Shown here: positions 1-6,974 of the stretch, in pieces
Position numbering within the stretch: the first letter of the stretch is position 1
Layout: each line of letters starts with the position of its first letter
Assembly: GCA_910577445.1 (NCBI GenBank)
Contig: CAJTMZ010000003.1
Coordinates: 54,995 to 64,217 of the forward strand
Source of the DNA: an uncultured Lachnospiraceae bacterium
GTDB lineage: Bacteria > Bacillota > Clostridia > Lachnospirales > Lachnospiraceae
Direction of reading: 5' to 3'
DNA length: 9,223 nucleotides
Made by a program: the position numbers and the translations under genes
Notes under the pieces: generated by a model
Databases searched by the model: none
What the model was told of the DNA's origin: nothing
What the model saw: only the letters and a program-made list of their open reading frames with translations

Positions 1-2239
1 CGCAGGGGGTATAGAGCAGGCAGAACGTCAGAAGGGAAGCCGCGGCAGCCGGGGACAGCACCTGCGTAATTCCCGCGTTTCCAAACAGAATCGTCAGGGT
101 TGACACCACGCTTTCCTTTGCCATAAAGCCGGAAATAAGCGCCGTGGATATTCTGTAATCCCCGAATCCAAGGGGTTCAAAAACCGGTGCGATAAAGCCT
201 GCCGCAAGGGCAAGGATACTCTCGCCCGAATCCGTTACCATATTCAGGCGCAAATCAAAGGTCTGTAAGAACCAGATAACAATTGTCGCCATCAGTATAA
301 CGGTAAAGGCTCTCTGCAGAAAGTCCTTCGCCTTATCCCACAAAAGCAGCGCCACGTTTTTCGCGCCCGGCATACGGTAATTGGGAAGCTCCATCACAAA
401 AGGCACCGCCTCCCCTTTAAAGACTGTTTTCTTTGAAATCAAAGCCGTGATAATTCCTACGGCAATCCCTCCGAAATACAGCAAAACCATAATCAGTCCG
501 CTGTACCCAGGGAAAAATGTAGCGGTAAAAAATCCGTAAATCGGCAGTTTTGCCGTACAGCTCATAAAAGGAACCAGTAAAATCGTCAGCTTTCTGTCTC
601 TCTCCGAGGGAAGCGTCCTGCTGGACATGACCCCCGGTACCGAACAGCCGAAGCCAATCAGCATCGGCACAATGCTTCTCCCCGAAAGCCCGATTTTCCG
701 GAGAAGCTTATCCATCACGAACGCCACTCTCGCCATATAGCCGGTATCCTCCAGAAGCGACAAAAAGAAAAAGAGCGTCACGATAATCGGAAGAAAGCTC
801 AGGACGCTTCCTACCCCGTTCATAATACCGTCCACCACAAGGGAGCGCAAAGTCTCGTTTACACTTGCATTCTCCATCCATGCCGCAATGGCTCCCGTAA
901 ACGCCTCAATTCCCGTTTCCAGTATTCCCTGAAGCCATGCGCCGATTACATTGAAAGTCAGATAAAAAATAATTGCAATAATTCCCACAAAGGCCGGGAT
1001 TGCCGTATATTTGCCGGTCAGAACGCTGTCAATGGCTTTGCTTCTCTTACTTTCCCTGCTCTCTCCCGGCTTTACCACGCACTGCTCCACCAGCTTTTTG
1101 ATAAAGGAAAATCTCATATCCGCAATGGCCGCGGCGCGGTCAAGCCCCCGCTCTTTCTCCATCTGGCAGATAATCTGCTCCAGCACCTGCTTTTCAGGCT
1201 CCGACAGCGAAAGCGCATTAAGAACCCTCCCGTCCCCCTCCGTCAGCTTCGTGGCTGCGAACCTTAAGGGAATATCCGCGTTTTTTGCATGCTTTTCTAT
1301 TAAGTGCATCACCGCATGGAGACACCTGTGTACCGCACCTCCGTTATCCTCCGAACCGCAGAAGTCGTTCCTTCCGGGCGTCTCCTGATACAGCGCCACA
1401 TGCAGGGCGTGATTTATCAGCTCGTCGATGCCTTCATTTTTTGCCGCGGAGATGGGAACCACCGGAATCCCGAGGGCTTCCTCCATGGCGTTGATATAGA
1501 CGCAGCCGCCGTTTCCCCGAACCTCGTCCATCATATTAAGGGCCAGCACCATGGGAATGTCCAGCTCCATAAGCTGCATGGTCAGGTAGAGATTCCTCTC
1601 GATATTGGTAGCGTCCACAATATTGATAATTCCTTTGGGTTTTTCCCCGATAATAAACTGTCTGGAAACGATTTCCTCACTGGTATAGGGAGAAAGAGAA
1701 TAAATACCGGGCAAATCGGTAACCAGCGTGTCCGCCTTTCCCTTTATCTGTCCGCTCTTTCTGTCCACGGTCACGCCGGGAAAATTTCCCACGTGCTGGT
1801 TGGAGCCTGTAAGCTGGTTAAATAAAGTCGTCTTGCCGCAGTTCTGGTTACCCGCAAGGGCAAAGGAAAGAATCTGGCCGTCGTTTACCGGAACCGCGCC
1901 CGATTCCCTTCCGTTCTTTTTGTGCTCGCCCAGCTCGCCGTACCCGGGATGGACTTTTTTGCCGATATTCCCGTTTTTGCTGATATTTACCCGTTCCTCC
2001 TGCCTCCCGGACGCTTCCGCCCTGTGTATCTGAATCTTTGCGGCGTCGGCCAGACGGAGCGTAAGTTCATATCCGTGAATGCGAAGCTCCATGGGGTCTC
2101 CCATAGGCGCCAGCTTAATCAGCGTTACCTCCGCTCCGGGCAAAACTCCCATGTCAAGGAAATGCTGTCTCAGCTCCCCCTCGCCTCCCACGACGTCGAT
2201 AACCGCGCTTTGTCCCATCCTTAGTTCGTTTAATGTCAT
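1..2239 (-). CDS. feoB: Fused FeoA-FeoB ferrous iron transporter (3' end cut by window edge)
   Basis: Membrane GTPase that imports Fe(II), with a FeoA-like SH3 domain fused to its N-terminus. The reading frame is open from the ATG at 2237-2239 to base 1, giving 746 codons, and the stop lies outside the window. Residues 1-75 match FeoA (MTLNELRMGQSAVIDVV at the start; a FLDMGVLPG motif). A charged, Gly-rich linker covers about 76-122. The GTPase domain follows: G1 GNQNCGKT at 130-137, G3 DLPG at 175-178, G4 NMMD at 235-238 and G5-like SA at 264-265. The membrane part starts near 410 and carries the FeoB core motifs GFGCSVPG (529-536) and SCTAKLPIY (560-568). The final visible LLYTPC is the conserved stretch close to the FeoB C-terminus, so only a few tens of residues should be missing. 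A GGTGGAG ribosome site ends 5 bases before the ATG. The gene starts 31 bases after the sensor kinase stop. I saw no Fur/DtxR-like operator. Confidence 0.96.
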   Translation of the reverse strand, partial: MTLNELRMGQSAVIDVVGGEGELRQHFLDMGVLPGAEVTLIKLAPMGDPMELRIHGYELTLRLADAAKIQIHRAEASGRQEERVNISKNGNIGKKVHPGYGELGEHKKNGRESGAVPVNDGQILSFALAGNQNCGKTTLFNQLTGSNQHVGNFPGVTVDRKSGQIKGKADTLVTDLPGIYSLSPYTSEEIVSRQFIIGEKPKGIINIVDATNIERNLYLTMQLMELDIPMVLALNMMDEVRGNGGCVYINAMEEALGIPVVPISAAKNEGIDELINHALHVALYQETPGRNDFCGSEDNGGAVHRCLHAVMHLIEKHAKNADIPLRFAATKLTEGDGRVLNALSLSEPEKQVLEQIICQMEKERGLDRAAAIADMRFSFIKKLVEQCVVKPGESRESKRSKAIDSVLTGKYTAIPAFVGIIAIIFYLTFNVIGAWLQGILETGIEAFTGAIAAWMENASVNETLRSLVVDGIMNGVGSVLSFLPIIVTLFFFLSLLEDTGYMARVAFVMDKLLRKIGLSGRSIVPMLIGFGCSVPGVMSSRTLPSERDRKLTILLVPFMSCTAKLPIYGFFTATFFPGYSGLIMVLLYFGGIAVGIITALISKKTVFKGEAVPFVMELPNYRMPGAKNVALLLWDKAKDFLQRAFTVILMATIVIWFLQTFDLRLNMVTDSGESILALAAGFIAPVFEPLGFGDYRISTALISGFMAKESVVSTLTILFGNAGITQVLSPAAAASLLTFCLLYTPC

Positions 2240-2270
2240 CTTGTCTCCACCCTATGTCTTCTCTATTCTT

Positions 2271-4373
2271 CTATCTCAAATACTGATTCAGCACCTTATC
2301 AATAGATTCCCAGTCCACCGGCTTTGCAATATGCCCGTTCATTCCCGAATCCATGGCGTTTTTAACGTCCTCCGCAAAAGCGTTGGCGGACACAGCGTAA
2401 ATCGGAATTTTCTTCGCGTCCTCGCGCTCCATACTCCTGATTTGGCGGGTGGCCTCGCAGCCGTCCATAACAGGCATCTGAATATCCATAAAAATCAAAT
2501 CGTAATAGCCGTCAGGGCTCTCCTGCACCGCCTTAACCGCTTCGCTTCCGTCAAAAGCTTTATCCGGATAGATTTCCGCAAGACCCAAAAGCTCCTCCAT
2601 AATTTCCATATTTAATTCATTGTCGTCAACCAGAAGAACATGCTCGCTTTTGGGGTCCTTCTGGGGCTTTTCTTCTGTCTGCGGCTTATCGGCCTCCGCG
2701 ACCTTCACTTCCGCCGGCGCCTCCTGGCACAGTTTAAAATGGAAGTTGACCGTAAAGGTGGAACCCATGCCCGGCATACTTTCCACGCTGATTTCTCCCC
2801 CCATTAAATCCAAAAGATACTTGGTGACGGCAAGTCCCACTCCGGTCCCCGCAATCTTGCTGGCCGTGGTATTTCTGGCCCGTTCAAAGGGCAGGAACAC
2901 TCTTTTCAGGAAATCCGGCTCCATACCGATTCCGGTATCCGCACAGCAGAAAGTATAATCCCCTCTGTCCTTTTCGGTTCTTTCCGCCTGCTTCAGGCTC
3001 AGGTACACCCTTCCTCCGGCGGGCGTATATTTAACGGCATTGCCGATTATGTTCAGCAAAATCTGGCGGATACGCATGGCGTCGCCAATCACAAAATCAT
3101 TTTCCAATAAAACAGGTTCGCACTCCAGCGTAAGAGAAGCCTCTTTCGCCTTGCCGCGCATCATATCCACAAGCTCTTTCAAAAGAGCCGAAAGCCGGAC
3201 CTTCTCCTCCTTTAGTATCATTTGTCCCTGTTCAATCTCCGTCATGTCCATCACGTCGCTGACAAGGGTTAAGAGCTCCATGCCCGAAGTTTCGATTTTC
3301 TTTAAGGAATCCTGCACCTTGCCCTGATTTTCCGCATTTTTTCTCGCCACCGTCGTCATGCCGAGAATTGCGTTGAGAGGCGTCCTGATATCATGGGACA
3401 TGTTCATCAGAAACCGCCCCTTTGCCCGGTTCGCCATGTCCGCCGCATTCAGCGCTTCCTGAAGTTCTCTGGTATGTACTTCGTTTTCCCGCATTTTTGC
3501 GCCGTAAAAAAGAACCACAATCAGCAGAATTAGTCCCACGGCCGTTCCCGAAAAAAGCAGTGTTTTTTTCAGGATTTGCATGGCCTGCTCCCGAACCAGC
3601 GGCTCCGGTATTATGGAGACAAGCAGCCAGTTGGAATCCGCTTCAAGGGGCTCAAAGCATAAAACCATCCCCTTCCCGCCATAATTAAACCTGGCCCATC
3701 CGGTATGGGCGCTGCCGATGCTTCTGCGGAACTCCTCTATCGCTTTTGCGTCGTTTTCCCGGGTGTCGATGATGTCCATAAGGTTGCTTACCGTCTTGTT
3801 GCTGTTGCGGTGGCCGGACCTCACCATGATTTCCCCGTCCCGGTTTACAAGGTAAGAAAACCCGTTATTATCATAAAAAGTAATCGTAAACTGGTCCGCA
3901 ATCTCCTTTGCCCGGTATTCCTTTACCAGATAGGCCAAATCCCCTTCCTCCAGAAAACCGCGCACATAAATATTGAAAACATTCTCTCCCGTTACGCTGC
4001 TGATATGGGAATTGATGATTCCCCTGCTGCCGGTCTGTCCGCTTAAAAACCCGGCCACCTTATCGTCCTGACCGTATCCGGCTTCCGTCCCGGCTTTGCC
4101 CGGCAGGTACAACTCCACATCCGGCTCCATTTTTTCATAGACGGTCAGATTCTTCTCCACATACTCTATATTGTCCCAGATTCTTTGAAGCGTCTCAAAA
4201 TCTTTTTCCAACTGGGTATTCAAAGCATTGGCTCCCTGATGGGAACTCTCGCTGATGGTTCTGATGGAGCTCTGCCACAATTCCTCTCTGACGCCGCCTA
4301 TAAACCACCATACTCCCGCTCCAAATGCCAGGCACAAAAATATGGACAGCAAAAGCCCTCTCCACTTTTTCAT
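2271..4373 (-). CDS. Hybrid sensor histidine kinase with dCache-like sensor and C-terminal receiver
   Basis: A 700-residue membrane signal-transduction kinase. TM1 spans about 6-25 and TM2 about 271-291; the roughly 245-residue extracytoplasmic part between them looks like a dCache sensor (FYDNNGFSYLVNRDGEI near 167-182, NWLLVSIIPEPLV near 248-260). A short coiled linker leads to the HisKA domain with phosphoacceptor H327 in MNMSHDIRTPLNAI. The HATPase_c domain has the N box NIIGNAVKYT (441-450), DTGIGM (479-484), FLPFER (493-498) and GTGVGL (509-514). After a Pro/Glu/Lys-rich linker (about 551-577) comes a receiver with acidic pair D583/D584, phosphoacceptor D630 (FMDIQMPVMDG), S662 and K684. 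All key residues are present. There is no HPt or DNA-binding domain, so the output partner must be elsewhere. The ATG overlaps the stop of the binding-protein gene (ATGA), with GGGAGG 7 bases upstream inside that gene. The ligand is unknown; the neighbour suggests a sugar or other small solute. Confidence 0.95.
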   Translation of the reverse strand: MKKWRGLLLSIFLCLAFGAGVWWFIGGVREELWQSSIRTISESSHQGANALNTQLEKDFETLQRIWDNIEYVEKNLTVYEKMEPDVELYLPGKAGTEAGYGQDDKVAGFLSGQTGSRGIINSHISSVTGENVFNIYVRGFLEEGDLAYLVKEYRAKEIADQFTITFYDNNGFSYLVNRDGEIMVRSGHRNSNKTVSNLMDIIDTRENDAKAIEEFRRSIGSAHTGWARFNYGGKGMVLCFEPLEADSNWLLVSIIPEPLVREQAMQILKKTLLFSGTAVGLILLIVVLFYGAKMRENEVHTRELQEALNAADMANRAKGRFLMNMSHDIRTPLNAILGMTTVARKNAENQGKVQDSLKKIETSGMELLTLVSDVMDMTEIEQGQMILKEEKVRLSALLKELVDMMRGKAKEASLTLECEPVLLENDFVIGDAMRIRQILLNIIGNAVKYTPAGGRVYLSLKQAERTEKDRGDYTFCCADTGIGMEPDFLKRVFLPFERARNTTASKIAGTGVGLAVTKYLLDLMGGEISVESMPGMGSTFTVNFHFKLCQEAPAEVKVAEADKPQTEEKPQKDPKSEHVLLVDDNELNMEIMEELLGLAEIYPDKAFDGSEAVKAVQESPDGYYDLIFMDIQMPVMDGCEATRQIRSMEREDAKKIPIYAVSANAFAEDVKNAMDSGMNGHIAKPVDWESIDKVLNQYLR

Positions 4374-5671
4374 CCCATATCCTCCCGTCCCCTGTTATCT
4401 GTCAGTGCATTTCTCACTTTCTCGTCCATCTGCTCCATCAGAAAATCCAAATCCTCTCCTGAAAGCAGTCTCTTTGAAATCTCCTCCGTGATATCCCAAA
4501 TCGGAAAATCCGCAAGGTTGTCCGAACCGATGACGGAAGGACGCCCCCGGTAGCTGTTCACAATCTCATCCACCTCATCAAGAGAAGGCTCAAATTCATC
4601 CTGCAGAGGGCTGAAAGAAGCCTGATTATCCGCAAAGCGGGAAATATTCTCTTCCTCTAAAAAATAAGTCACAAAATCCTTCGCCGGTTCCTGTCTGCCG
4701 CTCTCCTTTGACACGCTAAGGCACACATCGGGATTGATAACCAGCACCGCCCCTTTCTCCAGAACCGGATAGGGGACAACCTGAAAGTCAAACTCAGGCT
4801 CCATCCTCTTGACCCTTCCGGCCGCCCACGCGCCGGTCAGCATAAAAGGGGAATTTCCCTGCACAAATTCTTCAAGGTCATCGGATGTATTCGCCGTCGC
4901 CAGCGCCTTTTTTGCATCTATATATCCTTTTTCACAAAACTCCGCCGCAAGCCCGAAGCCCTCCGAAAGATAACAGCTCAATTCCTCTTCCCCGCTGTTT
5001 ATCCTTTCAAAGACCTCTCTGGTCTTATTCTCCTCATAAACGGAATGAAAGCCTCTTGCCAGCGCAAGGGTCTTTAAGGAAATATCGTTATTGGCAACCA
5101 CAGGCGTAATGCCGGCCTCCACAAAAACATCGCATACTTCTCTCCATTCGTCCAGATTTTCCGGGACGCTCTGTCCATACGCCTTTAACAAATCCAGATT
5201 ACAGTACAGTCCAAAAGCGGATACAATAGTCGGCAGCCGGTAAATTTTACCGTCGGCAGACCGCATCTGTCCCAGCATACTTTCGGAAAAGGAAAACCGA
5301 TTCGCCACATTCGTCAAATCCGCCAGACTTCCGTTTTTTTCAAACGCAAGAGCCGTATCCCGGTTAATCATAAAGATATCGTCAAGCTGTCCCGACGCCT
5401 CCCTGTTCTTTAAGGCTTCATAATAGCCGGAGCCTTTCAGGCTTTCGTAAGAAACAACAATATCCGTATTTTCTTCCATATATCCGTTCAGAATTTCTTC
5501 GATAACCTCCACGTTAGCGGCCTCATATTTATTGCCGAAAAATGAAAGCGTGTGGCTGACGCCTCCTCCCGCATCATAGCTGACCACCTTATTCCCCTTG
5601 CTGCCGCAGCCCGCCGAAAGAACAAGAAGCCCCGCCAGACACAGGACGGTCAGAGTTCTGTGAACACGCAT
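4370..5671 (-). CDS. ABC-type extracellular solute-binding lipoprotein (family 1, sugar-type)
   Basis: A secreted lipoprotein of 433 residues that should bind a carbohydrate or similar solute outside the membrane. A short basic N-terminus (MRVHRT) and a hydrophobic core are followed by the lipobox-like LSAGC, so C22 is the likely lipidated residue; Ser at -3 is less usual than Leu. Family 1 binding-protein signs are FGLYCNLDLLKAYG (153-166), DEWREVC (174-180), the FMLTGAWAAG segment (276-285) and VVPYPV near 298-303. I chose the ATG at 5669-5671 because GGAGGG sits 8 bases before it and it gives a normal lipoprotein signal; an in-frame ATG 30 bases upstream (5701) has no good ribosome site. 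The gene overlaps the downstream hybrid kinase by 4 bases, and no permease or ATPase gene is adjacent. It may therefore feed ligand information to the kinase rather than, or as well as, serving transport. This role is inference. Confidence 0.9.
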   Translation of the reverse strand: MRVHRTLTVLCLAGLLVLSAGCGSKGNKVVSYDAGGGVSHTLSFFGNKYEAANVEVIEEILNGYMEENTDIVVSYESLKGSGYYEALKNREASGQLDDIFMINRDTALAFEKNGSLADLTNVANRFSFSESMLGQMRSADGKIYRLPTIVSAFGLYCNLDLLKAYGQSVPENLDEWREVCDVFVEAGITPVVANNDISLKTLALARGFHSVYEENKTREVFERINSGEEELSCYLSEGFGLAAEFCEKGYIDAKKALATANTSDDLEEFVQGNSPFMLTGAWAAGRVKRMEPEFDFQVVPYPVLEKGAVLVINPDVCLSVSKESGRQEPAKDFVTYFLEEENISRFADNQASFSPLQDEFEPSLDEVDEIVNSYRGRPSVIGSDNLADFPIWDITEEISKRLLSGEDLDFLMEQMDEKVRNALTDNRGREDMG

Positions 5672-5678
5672 AAATAAT

Positions 5679-5684
5679 CCCTCC
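5679..5684 (-). promoter_or_regulatory. Ribosome-binding site fixing the binding-protein start
   Basis: GGAGGG on the minus strand, 8 bases (7 after the last G) before the ATG at 5669-5671. It lies inside the longer alternative frame starting at 5701, and supports the shorter protein whose first residues form a normal lipoprotein signal. Confidence 0.8.
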
Positions 5685-5721
5685 AGATATCCCGTTTTCA
5701 AATCGTCCTTCCAGGCTTTAA

Positions 5722-5973
5722 TTAACCCTTAAGCCCTCTGGACTGCCTGTCCATGTCCTCCACCACAATATCGTAAATCTCCCCTAAACTAGCGCAGTAT
5801 TCCAGCACCTGCCATGGCTCGTTGGTGTGAAAGTGGATTTTAATCAGCTCCTCGTCTCCCACCGCAAGCAGACAGTCTCCTTTAAAATGTTCCGTAAAAT
5901 ATTCCGAAATGACGTCCTCGTCCAAATCCTCTCCTTCAATTAAAAGCTGTGTGTCATATTTAAATTCCAGCAT
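5722..5973 (-). CDS. Stand-alone FakA/YloV C-terminal-domain-like small protein
   Basis: An 83-residue acidic protein without a signal peptide or membrane segment. The pattern KYDTQLLIEGEDLDED (5-20), then GDCLLAVGDEELIKIHFHTNEP (about 32-53), then VLEYCASLGEIYDIVVEDMDRQ (56-77) resembles the C-terminal domain of fatty acid kinase FakA (YloV, once called DAK2-fusion protein), where sequences like GDSLVVVGDDDLVKVHVHTN are typical. The N-terminal DAK2 nucleotide-binding domain and the middle domain of FakA, several hundred residues, are absent. The gene is not an obvious decay product: it has its own GGAAGGAG ribosome site 7 bases before the ATG, and the upstream gene ends 34 bases away with no leftover coding frame between. 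In FakA-type kinases the C-terminal part is linked to contact with the fatty-acid-binding partner FakB (DegV family); whether this free domain does anything similar is unknown. Family recognition is from memory of motifs, not a search. Confidence 0.7.
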   Translation of the reverse strand: MLEFKYDTQLLIEGEDLDEDVISEYFTEHFKGDCLLAVGDEELIKIHFHTNEPWQVLEYCASLGEIYDIVVEDMDRQSRGLKG

Positions 5974-6007
5974 GTTTTATCTCCTTCCTTTTCTTTTTCA
6001 ATCTGAT

Positions 6008-6796
6008 TTATAAATCCCGGAAGTTTTCTTCTATATATCCCCGGGTTTTCTCAAGCGCCTTTACCGTCTTGGTTTCAAGAACGACCCTTGCCCCGGCTTT
6101 CTTTGCCATATGAAGCCGCTTTGGCAAATCAATTTCCCCGTCCCCGAAAGCAAGATGGCATTTTGTTCCCGCAGCGTCGTGGGCGTGCATATGAATCAGC
6201 CTGTGGATGTTCTTTTCATAGAAAGGGATGTCCTTATCCTTCACGGCATGACTGTGCCCGATATCTAAAGTCAGCCCAAAGCACGGACTTTCCAAAAGCT
6301 CTTCGATTATCCTCTGCTCATACGGCAGAAAACCGTCCGTGTTTTCAACCGCGATTTTTATGCCGCTATCCCCGATTGCCCGTTCGCACTCATTCCGGAA
6401 ATATAACATGTTTTCCCGGTAAAGCTCTCCGTACTCCTCAAATAAATAGCGTTTCCCATCAGGCAGCGTGATAAAAATTCCTTTTGCCAGATGGATATTG
6501 ATAACGGGGGCTTTTATTTCCTTTGCCAGCTCAATGCTCAAAAGAGCCGTTTCCAGATATGCCCTCCGCACCCTTTTATTAAAATCGCTGAAATTAATGT
6601 TTTCTTCCAGATGCAGAGTGTAGTAAATATTGTCCCTCTGCCGTATCTCGTTCAGCATATCCGGCTGAAGGTTCTCCGGCTGGCATTGTGGAAAGTTCAT
6701 GTTCCATTCAATAAACTGAAATCCCAGCCTTTTACACAGCAGGATACATTCTTCCGGCGAGCCGGTTTCTATTAAAAACGGCATCCCAAAATCCAT
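6008..6796 (-). CDS. Sugar phosphate isomerase/epimerase-like TIM barrel protein (AP endonuclease 2 family)
   Basis: A 262-residue cytoplasmic protein of the xylose isomerase-like TIM barrel superfamily (IolE/IolI/UxaE-type and endonuclease IV relatives). Barrel strand motifs appear in order: FIEWNMNFP (28-36), YYTLHLEENINFSD (58-71), PVINIHLAKG (97-106), IKIAVENTDGF (146-156), FGLTLDIGHSHA (173-184), RLIHMHAHDAAG (199-210) and ARVVLETK (236-243). Likely metal and substrate residues are E151, D178, H181, H204, H206 and E241, the usual pattern of these metal-dependent enzymes. The exact substrate cannot be told; endonuclease IV activity is less likely given the sugar-gene setting. I chose the ATG at 6794-6796 because GGAGG lies 8 bases upstream; a GTG five codons earlier (6811) would place that ribosome site inside the coding region. 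It is the first gene of the block that runs towards feoB. Confidence 0.85.
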   Translation of the reverse strand: MDFGMPFLIETGSPEECILLCKRLGFQFIEWNMNFPQCQPENLQPDMLNEIRQRDNIYYTLHLEENINFSDFNKRVRRAYLETALLSIELAKEIKAPVINIHLAKGIFITLPDGKRYLFEEYGELYRENMLYFRNECERAIGDSGIKIAVENTDGFLPYEQRIIEELLESPCFGLTLDIGHSHAVKDKDIPFYEKNIHRLIHMHAHDAAGTKCHLAFGDGEIDLPKRLHMAKKAGARVVLETKTVKALEKTRGYIEENFRDL

Positions 6797-6804
6797 AGCG
6801 CATA

Positions 6805-6809
6805 CCTCC
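6805..6809 (-). promoter_or_regulatory. Ribosome-binding site deciding the isomerase start
   Basis: GGAGG on the minus strand, 8 bases before the ATG at 6796. It overlaps the alternative GTG start region at 6811, so it argues for the 262-residue form. Confidence 0.75.
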
Positions 6810-6816
6810 ACGCCTA

Positions 6817-6825
6817 ATCATATCA
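6817..6825 (-). promoter_or_regulatory. Candidate extended -10 promoter for the isomerase-feoB block
   Basis: The minus strand reads TGATATGAT, which fits an extended -10 (TG, one base, TATGAT; five of six matches to TATAAT). It lies between the upstream terminator and the isomerase gene, where a promoter would be expected. No good -35 hexamer is seen at the usual spacing, and transcription from here would leave a leader of only about a dozen bases, so the call is tentative. Confidence 0.35.
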
Positions 6826-6846
6826 TTTTTTTTAAAGTTATGCTAC

Positions 6847-6889
6847 AAAAAAAACGGGAAAAGGAGTTGAATCATCAAACCCTTTCCCG
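6847..6889 (-). terminator. Rho-independent terminator after the permease genes
   Basis: On the minus strand an imperfect hairpin has arms at 6875-6889 and 6855-6870 (outer CGGGAAA pairing with TTTCCCG, inner TTGA/TCAA, one bulge and one mismatch) around a four-base loop. A run of eight T follows (6854-6847). It lies about 85 bases past the stop of the second permease and ends that transcript before the isomerase gene. Confidence 0.85.
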
Positions 6890-6974
6890 CTTTGTATTTT
6901 CCTGTCTCTTCCTATTATTATATGTCTTATTTAAAAAACTCCCGAACCCTTATCTTGCGCGCCCGTATGCGCCC
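6890..6974. other. Short spacer between permease stop and terminator
   Basis: Untranslated stretch holding a GC-rich imperfect inverted repeat next to the permease stop (CTTA and TAAG flanking GCGC boxes, about 6949-6979) and a TATAAT on the minus strand near 6920 without a fitting -35. No gene is visible here. Confidence 0.5.

Noticed and set aside
1304..1825. A 173-codon open frame on the plus strand
   Set aside because: It lies wholly opposite the FeoAB gene, has no recognisable domain or good ribosome site, and the minus-strand frame carries clear FeoB GTPase motifs over the same bases.
2079..2615. A 178-codon plus-strand frame spanning the feoAB-kinase junction
   Set aside because: Antisense to FeoA-like and receiver coding sequence with strong motifs; the translation shows no family features and is explained by codon bias of the opposite strand.
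5672..5701. Longer binding-protein form starting at 5701
   Set aside because: It adds ten residues before a normal signal peptide, lacks a good ribosome site, and would bury the GGAGGG that serves the start at 5671.
6800..6974. Riboswitch or other structured leader before the isomerase gene
   Set aside because: Most of the space is taken by the terminator, and too few bases remain between the candidate promoter and the start codon for a leader RNA.
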